64,000 bases of DNA, taken from Intestinimonas massiliensis (ex Afouda et al. 2020). Lineage in GTDB: Bacteria; Bacillota; Clostridia; Oscillospirales; Oscillospiraceae. This document shows positions 8,082-16,707 of this stretch, piece by piece; the first letter of the stretch is position 1; every line of letters starts with the position of its first letter. The notes beneath the pieces are model-generated. The model was not told where the DNA came from, did no database searches, and was given only the letters and a program-made list of their open reading frames with translations. The stretch is taken from positions 379,454 to 443,453 of the forward strand of contig NZ_LN869529.1 in assembly GCF_001244995.1 (NCBI RefSeq), in the 5' to 3' direction. Both the position numbers and the translations under genes were made by a program.

Positions 8082-8959
8082 AGCGCAAAGGAACGCGCCG
8101 CGGGAAAAAGAGGCACAGCCGCCTGCCCATGTTGGCGCAGGCGGGTCCCGTCTCCCTATGGATGATTCTTTTTGTTACCATTCCCATGCTCTTTGTCATC
8201 TACATCAGCTTTATGACACGGGGCACCTTCGGCGGAGTGGAATATGTATTCAGCATCGACAGCTATCAGACGCTGCTGGATGTGATCTATTTCAAAGTCA
8301 TTGCCAAGAGCTTTCGGGTGGCCGTGGTGACCACGGTGCTGTGCCTGCTGGTGGGCTATCCCTTTGCGTACTATATTGCCCGCAAGCCGCCTGAGGTGGC
8401 CTCCCGCCTCATTATGCTCATCATGATCCCCTTCTGGACCAATTCACTGATGCGGCTGAACGCCTGGATGCTGCTGTTTCAGGTCAACGGTCCGGTGAAT
8501 CATGCGCTGATGGCCCTGGGGCTGACGCCTGAGCCCATAAAGTTCATTTACACCGATTGGCTGGTCATGCTGGGTCTGATTACCAATATGCTGCCCTTTG
8601 CGGTCCTCCCCATGTACGCCTCCATCGAAAAGCTGCAGAAGTCGATGCTGGAGGCCTCGGCAGATCTGGGGGCAAAGCCGTCGGTCACCTTCCTACGGGT
8701 GACCCTCCCTCTGACCTTCCCTGGTATTTTCTCTGCCATCATCCTTACCTTTATCCCTGCGCTGGGCATTTACACCGTGACCGATATGCTGGGCGGCGGT
8801 AAGGTGCTCTACATCGGCAACATCATCAAAAACCAGTTCGGCGCCATCCGAAACTGGCCTTTGGGCGCGGCGCTGAGTGTGCTGCTGCTGGCGATTACTG
8901 CGCTGCTCATCTTCGTTTACATGCGCTTTGCCAAACTTGAGGATATGGAGGTGGTATAA
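8075..8959 (+). CDS. ABC transporter permease, PotB-like
   Basis: A 294-residue membrane subunit with six predicted helices. The EAA loop that contacts the ATPase is visible as EASADLGAKPSVTFLRVTLP near residues 192-211. It starts 7 bp inside the end of the ATPase gene, so translation is coupled, and its end contains the ribosome site of the next permease. A basic N-terminus precedes the first helix. Forms a heterodimer with the following PotC-like subunit. Confidence 0.9.
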   Translation: MLKRKGTRRGKKRHSRLPMLAQAGPVSLWMILFVTIPMLFVIYISFMTRGTFGGVEYVFSIDSYQTLLDVIYFKVIAKSFRVAVVTTVLCLLVGYPFAYYIARKPPEVASRLIMLIMIPFWTNSLMRLNAWMLLFQVNGPVNHALMALGLTPEPIKFIYTDWLVMLGLITNMLPFAVLPMYASIEKLQKSMLEASADLGAKPSVTFLRVTLPLTFPGIFSAIILTFIPALGIYTVTDMLGGGKVLYIGNIIKNQFGAIRNWPLGAALSVLLLAITALLIFVYMRFAKLEDMEVV

Positions 8960-8960
8960 C

Positions 8961-9827
8961 GTGACAAAGAACAAGCGGCTCCTCCGCCGGAAAGCGGTGC
9001 GGATTCTAAGCAACCTCTACGCCGTGCTGATCTATTCCATCTTCTATATCCCGGTAGCGGTAATGATCCTATTTTCCTTCAACGACGCCAAACGAAACTA
9101 CTACTGGCAAGGGTTTACCACCGAGTGGTATGGTAAGCTGTTCTCCTTTGCAAATACCGACTTGTGGGACGCGCTGCTCTATTCGCTGATCATCGCCGTG
9201 CTGGCCACCCTGATCAGCGTGACCATCGGCGTTTTGGGTGGGATCGGGCTGAAAAAGTTCGAGTTTCGGACCAAGCGCTTTATCAACATGATGATCTATG
9301 TGCCCATTATCGTGCCCGAGATCGTGCTGGCGGTGGCGATGCTGATCATTTTTATGACAGTGGGCATCCGTCTGGGCATGGGCACTATCCTCATCGGCCA
9401 CTGCACCTTCTGCATCCCTTATGCTGTGGTCACCATCAAGGGGCGTATCACCGGCGACAGTGAGACGCTGCAGGAGGCGTCCATGGATTTGGGGGCCAAT
9501 CGGTTCCAGACATTCTGGAGAGTTACGGTGCCCAGCATTATGCCCGGCATTCTTTCCTCCGCCTTTCTGGCGTTCACCCTGTCCATCGACGACGTGGTCA
9601 TGTCCAATATGCTGGCCGGGCCGTCTCAGTCCACCCTTCCGGTGCTCATCCTGTCGCTGAATCGCACCGGAATCACTCCCGACGTCAATGCGCTGACCAC
9701 CGTGATGGTGGCGCTGATGGTGGCGGGGATGCTGGTGCTCAACGGCGTGCAGCGGCACCTGAAAAAACGCGAAAACCGGCTGGCCGCAGGGGTGGAAACC
9801 AAACGCTCATCCGCGCACGCCGCTTGA
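8961..9827 (+). CDS. ABC transporter permease, PotC-like
   Basis: A 288-residue permease with about six helices. The EAA motif EASMDLGANRFQTFWRVTVP is near residues 170-189. GTG at 8961 is taken as the start because GGAGGTGG at 8947-8954 gives good spacing and the homologous region begins here; upstream in-frame codons run through the PotB-like gene. Second membrane half of the importer. Confidence 0.88.
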   Translation: MTKNKRLLRRKAVRILSNLYAVLIYSIFYIPVAVMILFSFNDAKRNYYWQGFTTEWYGKLFSFANTDLWDALLYSLIIAVLATLISVTIGVLGGIGLKKFEFRTKRFINMMIYVPIIVPEIVLAVAMLIIFMTVGIRLGMGTILIGHCTFCIPYAVVTIKGRITGDSETLQEASMDLGANRFQTFWRVTVPSIMPGILSSAFLAFTLSIDDVVMSNMLAGPSQSTLPVLILSLNRTGITPDVNALTTVMVALMVAGMLVLNGVQRHLKKRENRLAAGVETKRSSAHAA

Positions 9828-9881
9828 CCGGTCCGGCTGGCGGCGGAAGATATGTAATGATTTTTAGGAGGGAACAACAAA

Positions 9882-10952
9882 ATGAAAAAAGCACTGACTC
9901 TGATCCTGGCGCTCGCACTTGCTCTGTCCCTGTGTGCCTGTGGCGGAGCCCCCAAGCCCACCGGCAGCGGAAACGAACCGTCCACCGCCAGCAGTGAGCT
10001 GAACATCTTCATGTGGGGCGACTACATCTCCGAGACCCTGATCTCCGACTTTGAGAAGGCGAACAACTGCACCGTCAACCTGAGCTATATGTCCGACAAC
10101 GCCGACTCCATCACCAAGCTGACCGCCGGTGCTGGTGACAGCTATGACCTGATCATGACCTGCGACGCCTATATGGAATCCCTCATCAAGGGCGGCTATC
10201 TGGAAAAGCTGGACCATGAGCAAATTCCCAACGCCGACGCCAATATCAACGAGGCCTATTGGTTTGGCGACAACCGGGACTACTGCGTGCCCTATCTCAT
10301 GAACTATATCTATATCGTGTACGATACCGAGCGCTGCCCCATCGACATCACCTGCTACAACGACCTAATCCGGCCGGAGATGGCCGGCCAGATTGGCAGC
10401 ATTGACGGTGCGCGCAACCTGTTCCCCATGGCCCTGATCGCGCTGGGCTATGATCCCAACTCCACCAAGGAAAGCGAGATCAAAGAGGCCTATGAGTGGC
10501 TGACCAAGTTCAACAAAAACGTGGTCGCCTATGGCGCCACCCAGGAAAACATCGTAAACGGCACCATCTCCTGTATGCTGACCTATGACGGGAATGCCTC
10601 CTGGGCCATGAACGAGCTGGGTGCGAACAACACTCTGACCATCGCTCCCTTTACGAACGACCCGGTACAGTTGGGCTTTGACCTGTTTGTAGTACCCAAG
10701 GGCGCCAAGCATATCGACCTGGCCCATAAGTTCCTCAATTACATCTGCGAGCCTGCGGTTATGGCCGCCAACCTGGTAGACTTCCCCTATTCCTGTCCCA
10801 ACGACGCCGCCGTGGCCGCCGCCAGCGAAGCGTACCGCAACGACCCTGCCTTCGATTTCGACTATAAGACCAACATCTTCTTCCAAAAAGATGTGGGCGA
10901 CGCGCTGGCCATCTATGACCAGTATTATCAGATGCTGAAGGTCGGCGAATGA
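9882..10952 (+). CDS. Extracellular substrate-binding lipoprotein, PotD-like
   Basis: A 356-residue solute-binding protein of the PotD/PotF family. A signal peptide ends in the lipobox LCAC near residue 22, giving a membrane-anchored lipoprotein. LNIFMWGDYISETLISDFEK is the typical start of the mature fold, and FPYSCPNDAA near the C-terminus is also typical. It has its own strong ribosome site (AGGAGGG) after a 54-nt gap, fitting the higher expression such proteins need. It should confer specificity on the importer. Fructoselysine binding is inferred from the downstream enzymes, not from pocket residues. Confidence 0.9.
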   Translation: MKKALTLILALALALSLCACGGAPKPTGSGNEPSTASSELNIFMWGDYISETLISDFEKANNCTVNLSYMSDNADSITKLTAGAGDSYDLIMTCDAYMESLIKGGYLEKLDHEQIPNADANINEAYWFGDNRDYCVPYLMNYIYIVYDTERCPIDITCYNDLIRPEMAGQIGSIDGARNLFPMALIALGYDPNSTKESEIKEAYEWLTKFNKNVVAYGATQENIVNGTISCMLTYDGNASWAMNELGANNTLTIAPFTNDPVQLGFDLFVVPKGAKHIDLAHKFLNYICEPAVMAANLVDFPYSCPNDAAVAAASEAYRNDPAFDFDYKTNIFFQKDVGDALAIYDQYYQMLKVGE

Positions 10953-11010
10953 TCAATCCGCGCGAAGGCTGATATCACAAAGGCCCTCGGCAAAGAGGAG
11001 AGAAGTATTC

Positions 11011-12003
11011 ATGGTAAAATTTGAGGAAGAAAGGTTTTTGGACAATGTGCGCGGCGCCCTGGCGCTCAGAGGACAGATCGAGGCGATCGTGGACGCGGCG
11101 GACGGTCAGTGCGACAACCTGTGTTGGCTGGGCATCGGCGGGACATGGGCGAGCTGCCTTCAGACCACGGTACACATGAAGGAGCACAGCGCCATGGAGG
11201 TGTTCGCCCTCAACGCCGCCGAGTACAACACCACCGGCGACCGGCGGGTGGGCGCGCGGACCTTCGTGGTCATCTCGTCGGTGACAGGTACTACGGAGGA
11301 GATGTGCACGGCGGTGGAAAAGCTCCACGCCGCCGGCGCCCGGGTGCTGGGGTTCATCGACAAGGAGGACTCCCCCCTGGCCCGGGCGGTGGACTGGTGC
11401 ATCAGCTTCCCCCACAACGAGCAACTGAAATTCTTCATGACGGCGGACCGGTTCATGTTCCTCCGGGGTGAGTTCAAAGACTACGACCGCTACTACGCCC
11501 AACTGGACGCCTGTCTGCCGGAGGGCCTGGCTGCGGCGGAGAAGGCCGCCGACGAGTTTGGCCGCTCCTTCGCTAAGGCGCACATGAACGACAAGCTCCA
11601 CTATTTCGTGGGCGCAGGCACCCTTTACGGCGCCACCTACTCCTATGCCATGTGTTACTGGGAGGAAATGCACTGGATCCGAACCAAATCCATTCACGCA
11701 GCGGAGTTCTTCCACGGGATGCTGGAGATCGTAGACCGGGATACTCCGGTGACCGTGTTTGTTGGAGAGGACTCCCAGCGTGAGCTGGCTCTGCGGGTGG
11801 CCCACTTCCTGCCCAAGGTCTGCGACAATTTCTGCGTGATCGACACGGCGGATTACCCCCTGGAGGGCATCGACCTGGAATACCGCGGCAACCTCAGCCA
11901 CCTGCTGATGCATGCGGTGACCAACCGCATCGACGCCCATCTGGAGGCGCTGTCCGGACACGATATGAAGCTGCGGCGCTATTACCGCCAGATGGAATAT
12001 TGA
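11011..12003 (+). CDS. frlB: Fructoselysine 6-phosphate deglycase (SIS domain), FrlB-like
   Basis: A 330-residue protein with two SIS isomerase domains. It aligns with E. coli FrlB in the central EFFHGMLEIVDRDTP block and in the C-terminal LRRYYRQMEY. FrlB splits fructoselysine 6-phosphate into lysine and glucose 6-phosphate. The early LGIGGTWASCLQT and VISSVTGTTEEM are the sugar-phosphate-binding loops of the SIS fold. It follows the binding-protein gene by 58 nt. Other phosphorylated Amadori products (FrlB, GfrF and AgaS relatives) are possible substrates. The frlC and frlD neighbours favour fructoselysine. Confidence 0.85.
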   Translation: MVKFEEERFLDNVRGALALRGQIEAIVDAADGQCDNLCWLGIGGTWASCLQTTVHMKEHSAMEVFALNAAEYNTTGDRRVGARTFVVISSVTGTTEEMCTAVEKLHAAGARVLGFIDKEDSPLARAVDWCISFPHNEQLKFFMTADRFMFLRGEFKDYDRYYAQLDACLPEGLAAAEKAADEFGRSFAKAHMNDKLHYFVGAGTLYGATYSYAMCYWEEMHWIRTKSIHAAEFFHGMLEIVDRDTPVTVFVGEDSQRELALRVAHFLPKVCDNFCVIDTADYPLEGIDLEYRGNLSHLLMHAVTNRIDAHLEALSGHDMKLRRYYRQMEY

Positions 12004-12010
12004 TGCTGAC

Positions 12011-12041
12011 CGCGGGGCGGAGGACTCTCCTCCGCCCCGCG
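12011..12041 (+). promoter_or_regulatory. GC-rich intercistronic hairpin between frlB and frlC
   Basis: A perfect 14-bp inverted repeat (CGCGGGGCGGAGGA and its complement) with a 3-nt loop lies just after the frlB stop and before the frlC ribosome site. There is no T run, so it is not a classical terminator. An mRNA-stabilising or processing structure that raises frlB relative to frlCD is more likely. Confidence 0.6.
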
Positions 12042-12058
12042 CCCATTACGGAGGAAAC

Positions 12059-12874
12059 ATGAAATTCGGACTGTTTACCTGTGGATATCAGCGCGCCGCA
12101 CTGGAAGATGCGTTTGCAGACGCCGTCCGTTTCGGATATGATTATATCGAGCTCTGGGGCGGGCGGCCCCACGGGTTTGCCCCGGATCTGCTTTCTGATG
12201 ATGGAGCGGAGATCCGTGGGCTGATCCAGCGCTTTGGGATGCCGGTGAGGGTCTATACCCCGGAGCACAACGCCTACCCCTACAACTATATGCTGGGCAG
12301 CCGGCGGCAGTGGGAGGACAGCATGGAGTACCTGGAGTCTGCCATCCGGGCCGGAGCTGCCATTGGAGCGGAGTATACACTCGTTTCCCTGGGACACAGC
12401 GGCGGCCTCCCGCTCCAGGAGAGGACGCGGCGCCTGGAGCGCAGTCTGCTCCGCCTGGCAGACGCGGCACAGCGTCTGGGTCATGCCCTGGTGGTGGAGA
12501 ACCTGACCCCCTGGGAGTCGGACACCTGTACCAACTTGGCTTCCTATGCCGCACTGCTGGAGCGCCTGGACCATCCTGCCCTTTGCGGCATGTGCGATGT
12601 GGTGGTGCCCTTTGTCCAAGGGGAGGACCCGGCGGATTATCCCCGCCGCCTGGGGAGCCGGATGCGGCATCTCCATCTGGTGGATTCCGATGGGATCAGC
12701 GAGACCCATCTGGTGCCCGGCGAGGGAATGATGCCGCTGGGCCGGGTGCTGCGGGACATCCGCGCGGCGGGCTATGACGGCGCCGCCACCCTGGAACTGG
12801 TAACCCACTATATTGACGCCCCCTCCCGGTATGCGCGGCTGGCGCTAGAGCGGACAAAGGAGCTGATGGTATGA
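12059..12874 (+). CDS. frlC: Fructoselysine 3-epimerase-like sugar isomerase (TIM barrel), FrlC-like
   Basis: A 271-residue protein of the AP_endonuc_2 / xylose-isomerase-like TIM-barrel family, close in length to E. coli FrlC (276). Metal-binding positions of the family are recognisable: VVENLTPWES carries a glutamate, LVDSDGISETHLVPGEG a histidine, and TLELVTHY the last glutamate. FrlC interconverts psicoselysine and fructoselysine. It overlaps frlD by 4 bp. The assignment rests on family plus operon; on sequence alone it could be another ketose 3-epimerase. Confidence 0.8.
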   Translation: MKFGLFTCGYQRAALEDAFADAVRFGYDYIELWGGRPHGFAPDLLSDDGAEIRGLIQRFGMPVRVYTPEHNAYPYNYMLGSRRQWEDSMEYLESAIRAGAAIGAEYTLVSLGHSGGLPLQERTRRLERSLLRLADAAQRLGHALVVENLTPWESDTCTNLASYAALLERLDHPALCGMCDVVVPFVQGEDPADYPRRLGSRMRHLHLVDSDGISETHLVPGEGMMPLGRVLRDIRAAGYDGAATLELVTHYIDAPSRYARLALERTKELMV

Positions 12875-13656
12875 AGATTGCCTGCGTAGGCGATAACTGC
12901 GTGGATTATTACGACAACACCGGCGAGGTGTTTCCCGGCGGGAACCCGGTCAATGTGGCGGTCTACGTCCGCCGTATGGGCGGGCAGTCCGCCTATCTCG
13001 GCGCGGTAGGAACCGACGCATACGGCGGGCTGATCCTCCAGGCGCTGGAAGAAAAGGGCGTGGATGTGCACCGGGTGAAGCGCCTGCCCGGAGCCACCGC
13101 GCTCAGCCACGTCTGTCTCATCAATGGTGAGCGGGTGTTCGGCGACTACGACGAGGGAGTGATGGCGCAGTTCGCCCTCACTCCCGGTGATGTGGAGTTC
13201 CTCTGCTCCTATGACCTGGTGGTATCCGGGCTGTGGGGGAGAGTAGAAAAGAGCCTGGCCCAGATCGCGGCCCGAGGGGTGCCGGTCGCCTTCGACTGCT
13301 CGGAGCGGCCGGAGGATGAGGCTGCACAAATCGCCCTCCCCCATACCACGCTGGCCTTTTTCTCCGATGATGCCAGCGATTTGAAACGCCTGAAGGAGCG
13401 GATACTGGCTGTGGCGGCCCTGGGCCCCCGTGTGGTAGTCGCAACCCGGGGCGAAAAGGGCAGCGTGGCCTTTGAAGGCACGGCGTTCCACACACAGGGG
13501 GTTCTGCCCTGCGTGGTGAAAGATACCATGGGGGCAGGGGACAGCTACATCGCCGGGTTCCTGATGGAATACCTGCGGGGAAAGGACATTCCTGCCTGCA
13601 TGGCCGCCGGCGCGGCCAGCAGCGCCGTGACCCTGGGCTATGTTGGCGCATGGTGA
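12871..13656 (+). CDS. frlD: Fructoselysine 6-kinase (PfkB family), FrlD-like
   Basis: A 261-residue PfkB-family sugar kinase, the same length as E. coli FrlD. An N-terminal GGNPVNVAVYVRRMGG block is present, and the catalytic/anion-hole motif DTMGAGDSYIAGF near residue 215 supplies the base aspartate. It phosphorylates imported fructoselysine at C6 for FrlB. Last gene of the operon; the 264-nt convergent gap that follows holds the structured repeats. Confidence 0.85.
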   Translation: MKIACVGDNCVDYYDNTGEVFPGGNPVNVAVYVRRMGGQSAYLGAVGTDAYGGLILQALEEKGVDVHRVKRLPGATALSHVCLINGERVFGDYDEGVMAQFALTPGDVEFLCSYDLVVSGLWGRVEKSLAQIAARGVPVAFDCSERPEDEAAQIALPHTTLAFFSDDASDLKRLKERILAVAALGPRVVVATRGEKGSVAFEGTAFHTQGVLPCVVKDTMGAGDSYIAGFLMEYLRGKDIPACMAAGAASSAVTLGYVGAW

Positions 13657-13688
13657 TTTCGGTCATTTGGGATTGTCGAGTGCCCTTT

Positions 13689-13919
13689 GATTGCGAGAGG
13701 AAAGGCCCCGAAAGCATGGAAAGTCAATGCCTTCGGGGCCTCAGCTACTCTTCGCAATCAGCAGATTGTGTGTTCAAGCCACATGATCAGTTTCCCAAGG
13801 ATGGCTTCACCCGTTGGGATTCCAATGCTCGCTCCCTGCGAGAGGGAAAGGCTGGCTTTTTGCAAGGAATGATTTGTGCCAGCGCCCAAGCATCATGGAA
13901 GGGTGATGACGGGAGCGAG
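13689..13919. other. Two related nested stem-loop blocks in a convergent intergenic region
   Basis: Block A has an 8-bp outer stem (13689-13696 with 13752-13759) and a perfect 10-bp inner stem (13703-13712 with 13732-13741). Block B has a 9-bp outer stem (13828-13836 with 13911-13919) and inner stems 13851-13856/13878-13883 and 13891-13895/13904-13908. Both share GCGAGAGG(G)AAAGGC after the first outer arm. A third small stem, TCCCAA/TTGGGA, lies between them. Candidate structured RNA or dispersed palindromic element. It has no reading frame and no T-rich terminator. I do not recognise a named RNA family. Confidence 0.45.
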
Positions 13920-13920
13920 G

Positions 13921-14727
13921 TCAGTTTTGTTCCGGGCCGGCGCCGCTGAGCAGGAGCTTGCGCGTGGCGGGGAGCAGGTCGTGCCCCTCCACCTTCTGCA
14001 CCAGCTTAGCCGCCTTGTCCGAAGCTCCAAGACCCCTCAGCGCCATGCTCCGGTAGGCGGTCAGCAGGTCCCGCCCGGCTTCGTCCAGGTCCTTCCTGGG
14101 AAGCTCGCCCAACTGCTTCAGCGCAAGCTCATATTCCCCGGAGAGGATGCGGTAGTGGATCTCGTAGGGCAGGCAGCCGATCTTCATGAGATCGCTCACC
14201 TCGGGGAGGGTACGCATGGTCATTGCGTAAGCGCCGTCGGCGCCCTCCCGGTCCCCGAGCTGGAGGTGGGCCCGCAGAAGTTGGGTCCAGTAGACCAGCC
14301 GCAAGGTGGGGTTGGGCATCTTCTCCGGCGGCGGGAGCCGGCGCAGAAGGGCCAGCGCCTCACCATTGTCCCAGTTTGCCAGCAGGGCGGTACACAGATT
14401 GAGCTGGGCGGTGAGCTTGAGCTCTGGATGGCGTAGCTTGTCCGCCCGCGCCCGCTGACCAGGGATGTACGCCGCAGGACCGTCCGCCCCCTTGATCTCC
14501 AGCAGGCGGCGGTTTTCCTCCTGGAAGAAGGCAATCCACTCCTTCTTCTGCCTGGCCCGAATGACGTAGACCAGAATCAGTACCACTACGCCGGCTACCA
14601 GCAGACCGGCGGCCAGGGGCGTGCGCTCGTTGAGATATACGGTGAACAGGGCCACCACCAGAGCGACGGCCAGTGCGCCCGGCACCCGTGCATAGCGCCG
14701 GGGGATAGGGAACAGATCGAGCAGCAT
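13921..14727 (-). CDS. Membrane-anchored TPR-like protein, function unknown
   Basis: A 268-residue protein. Two hydrophobic helices occupy about residues 15-32 and 38-56. A basic/coiled stretch follows, then helical repeats of tetratricopeptide type (for example LCTALLANWDNGEALALLRR and HYRILSGEYELALKQLGELP). The ATG at 14727 is chosen because AAAGGAGG lies eight bases upstream; an upstream ATG lacks this and overlaps the TctA-like gene. Last gene of the sigma-54-controlled HMG-CoA operon. Its contribution is unknown, possibly assembly or regulation of the membrane transporter. Confidence 0.65.
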   Translation of the reverse strand: MLLDLFPIPRRYARVPGALAVALVVALFTVYLNERTPLAAGLLVAGVVVLILVYVIRARQKKEWIAFFQEENRRLLEIKGADGPAAYIPGQRARADKLRHPELKLTAQLNLCTALLANWDNGEALALLRRLPPPEKMPNPTLRLVYWTQLLRAHLQLGDREGADGAYAMTMRTLPEVSDLMKIGCLPYEIHYRILSGEYELALKQLGELPRKDLDEAGRDLLTAYRSMALRGLGASDKAAKLVQKVEGHDLLPATRKLLLSGAGPEQN

Positions 14728-14755
14728 GGGCGGCCGCCTCCTTTCAGGGTCGGGT

Positions 14756-16123
14756 TCAGGCAATGATAGCGGCCAAAGACAGCAGTTGGGTCACAATCCA
14801 GCTGGACGCATAGTAGGTCATGAACTGAACGCCAGTGTGGACGCCGAACTCGGAATGCAGAAAACCGCCCACCAGGCCGATGGTCAGGGCCAGGAACACG
14901 CCCAAGATACCGGCCTCATAGAAGGCCAGCATGACCACCAGGCCGCAGAACGCGCCGATGAGGGCTTCGTGACTGATGGCGCGGAGCATCAGCTCGGTCC
15001 AGGAGCGGGCCTTGTGCATGGCGATGGGGTAGGCCACCAGGGCGCCGCCGATCAGGCCGATGATGCCGAAGATGATGTAGTCGGGGATGGTCAGAAGCTG
15101 GGACAGGTTGTTTCCGACCTCAAATCGGGGCAGACAGGAGAACAGGGGGGCGGCAGGACCGGCGGCCACGCCGCCGATGGCTACGCCGCCCAGGCCCAGC
15201 AGGGGGATAATCAGACCGGCGATGTAGGTGGCGTTGGAGGTGGAGTCCTCCACCGCCAGACAGGTGGACACCCGGTCATACAGCTCCTTACACTGTCCGG
15301 CGGAGGCCTCGCCGCTGAGAACGGTCATGCCTACGGGGCTCATGGTGAAGCCCACGCAGGAGACGGCGGACCATGCAGCGCTCAGGGCAATCTGTTTCTT
15401 GGTCAACTGCTTGAAGGGATTGGGGAAGAAGGACAGCTTCTGCTTGGAGTCAGGAGCCAGCCAGGTCTCGTTGGGGGTGTCGGTGGAAAAATTTTTACGG
15501 CGGCTGGGAATCAGGGAGCCAAAGAGCTCGTAGATCATGGGGCCGATGGTGATGCCCATGAAGATGGAGGTAAACACGGTGGAACCGTGGCCCTCAATGG
15601 CGATGCGCTGGAGGGCCTGGATGAAGATGGCGAAGGGGATGATGGCGGCCACCGCGCCCCACTTGGCGCTGGAGATAAAAGCGATGAGTACGGCGCAGAT
15701 GGTAAAGATCAGGCCGGAGTACTGGGCGATGATGCCGCCCAAAGGGGACAGGAGCAAGGCCACGATCAGAGCCAGGGGGAGCACAAAGATGGTGCCCACC
15801 AGGGAGCCGGAGGCCATCTTGCGCATGGCCATGTGAGGTACGCCCAAACGTTTGGCGATGGAGCAGTTGAGCACCATGGGCACCGCCATGGTGCTGCCCG
15901 GAAGGGCGGACATGGCGGTGGGGATGGTATGGGAGATCTGAATGGCCACGATAATGCCGATCTCCCAGGCAAAGAGCGCGCCTGCGGGCAGGCCGGCCAG
16001 CACCAGGATGATTGTGATGGGCACCATGGTGGCAGTCTCATCGGTGCCGGGGATGATGCCGATGAGGGTATACAGTAGACCACCGACGACGGCGGCGACA
16101 ATGGCAATCAAGATTTCTGTCAT
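14756..16123 (-). CDS. TctA-like large permease (tripartite tricarboxylate transporter family)
   Basis: A 455-residue polytopic protein with about 11-12 helices. The motif LIGIIPGTDETATMVPIT near residues 20-37 matches the GxxPG loop of TctA. A second such region, around SPVGMTVLSGEAS, is less conserved, so this is a divergent member. It follows a TctB-like gene by 2 nt. No periplasmic TctC-type binding protein is encoded in the operon, which is unusual for the family. The adjacent HMG-CoA enzymes suggest mevalonate, 3-hydroxy-3-methylglutarate or a similar acid as substrate; inference only. Confidence 0.75.
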   Translation of the reverse strand: MTEILIAIVAAVVGGLLYTLIGIIPGTDETATMVPITIILVLAGLPAGALFAWEIGIIVAIQISHTIPTAMSALPGSTMAVPMVLNCSIAKRLGVPHMAMRKMASGSLVGTIFVLPLALIVALLLSPLGGIIAQYSGLIFTICAVLIAFISSAKWGAVAAIIPFAIFIQALQRIAIEGHGSTVFTSIFMGITIGPMIYELFGSLIPSRRKNFSTDTPNETWLAPDSKQKLSFFPNPFKQLTKKQIALSAAWSAVSCVGFTMSPVGMTVLSGEASAGQCKELYDRVSTCLAVEDSTSNATYIAGLIIPLLGLGGVAIGGVAAGPAAPLFSCLPRFEVGNNLSQLLTIPDYIIFGIIGLIGGALVAYPIAMHKARSWTELMLRAISHEALIGAFCGLVVMLAFYEAGILGVFLALTIGLVGGFLHSEFGVHTGVQFMTYYASSWIVTQLLSLAAIIA

Positions 16124-16125
16124 GT

Positions 16126-16599
16126 TCAGTTGCCCTCCTTCCTGTGAATCTTCTGCCGGTACTCAGGCTTGAAGTTGTCACAGTCCTCGGGGATGAGGGA
16201 CAGCAGGGAGTAGAGCTCCAGATTCTCCATCTCCCGAATGACCTCCTTGCTGACATGGCGAAGGGCCTCCGACTCCTCCTCCATGGTCATGCCTGCGACT
16301 TTGAGAATATCCTCGATGTTTTCGGACTGGGATTCCACCATGATCTTCCGCTTGGGCTTGAACGTTTTGGCGCAGATGGCCGCGCCCAGGAAGGTGCCCA
16401 CGATGCCTACCAGAAGGGAGTAGCCCTTTGCCAGTGCGGGGTCCAGAGATTGGATTTGGAGCAGGCCGGCCCTGCCGGCCAAGTAAAACACCATCGTCAG
16501 GATAACACAGATGACGGCTGAGATCGCCAGCTCCTTGAGCACGACGGTATCGCCCCAGACAAACATGTACTTGCCCACATGATCCTTGCTTTTTTCCAT
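16126..16599 (-). CDS. Small membrane subunit, TctB-like position
   Basis: A 157-residue protein with two clear hydrophobic segments, about residues 22-42 and 59-78. An acidic cytoplasmic tail of about 75 residues follows, rich in Glu and Leu (for example MTMEEESEALRHVSKEVIRE). Its size and position before the TctA-like permease match the small TctB subunit, but the acidic tail is not typical. It probably forms the transporter together with the next gene. Confidence 0.55.
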   Translation of the reverse strand: MEKSKDHVGKYMFVWGDTVVLKELAISAVICVILTMVFYLAGRAGLLQIQSLDPALAKGYSLLVGIVGTFLGAAICAKTFKPKRKIMVESQSENIEDILKVAGMTMEEESEALRHVSKEVIREMENLELYSLLSLIPEDCDNFKPEYRQKIHRKEGN

Positions 16600-16707
16600 G
16601 CTGAAACCTCCTTCTCTTTTCTGGCGGCCCCGCGAAGGATGCAGGTCCCTCGCGGGACCGCCCCGGTATGAGCGTCTTGCTTCGCGCTGTGATTGGGATG
16701 GCTTTGT

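Noticed and set aside
13689-13760. RNase P RNA-like GAGGAAAG motif
   Set aside because: Only the short motif matches. The size and remaining structure do not fit RNase P RNA, and the motif occurs twice in the repeat blocks.
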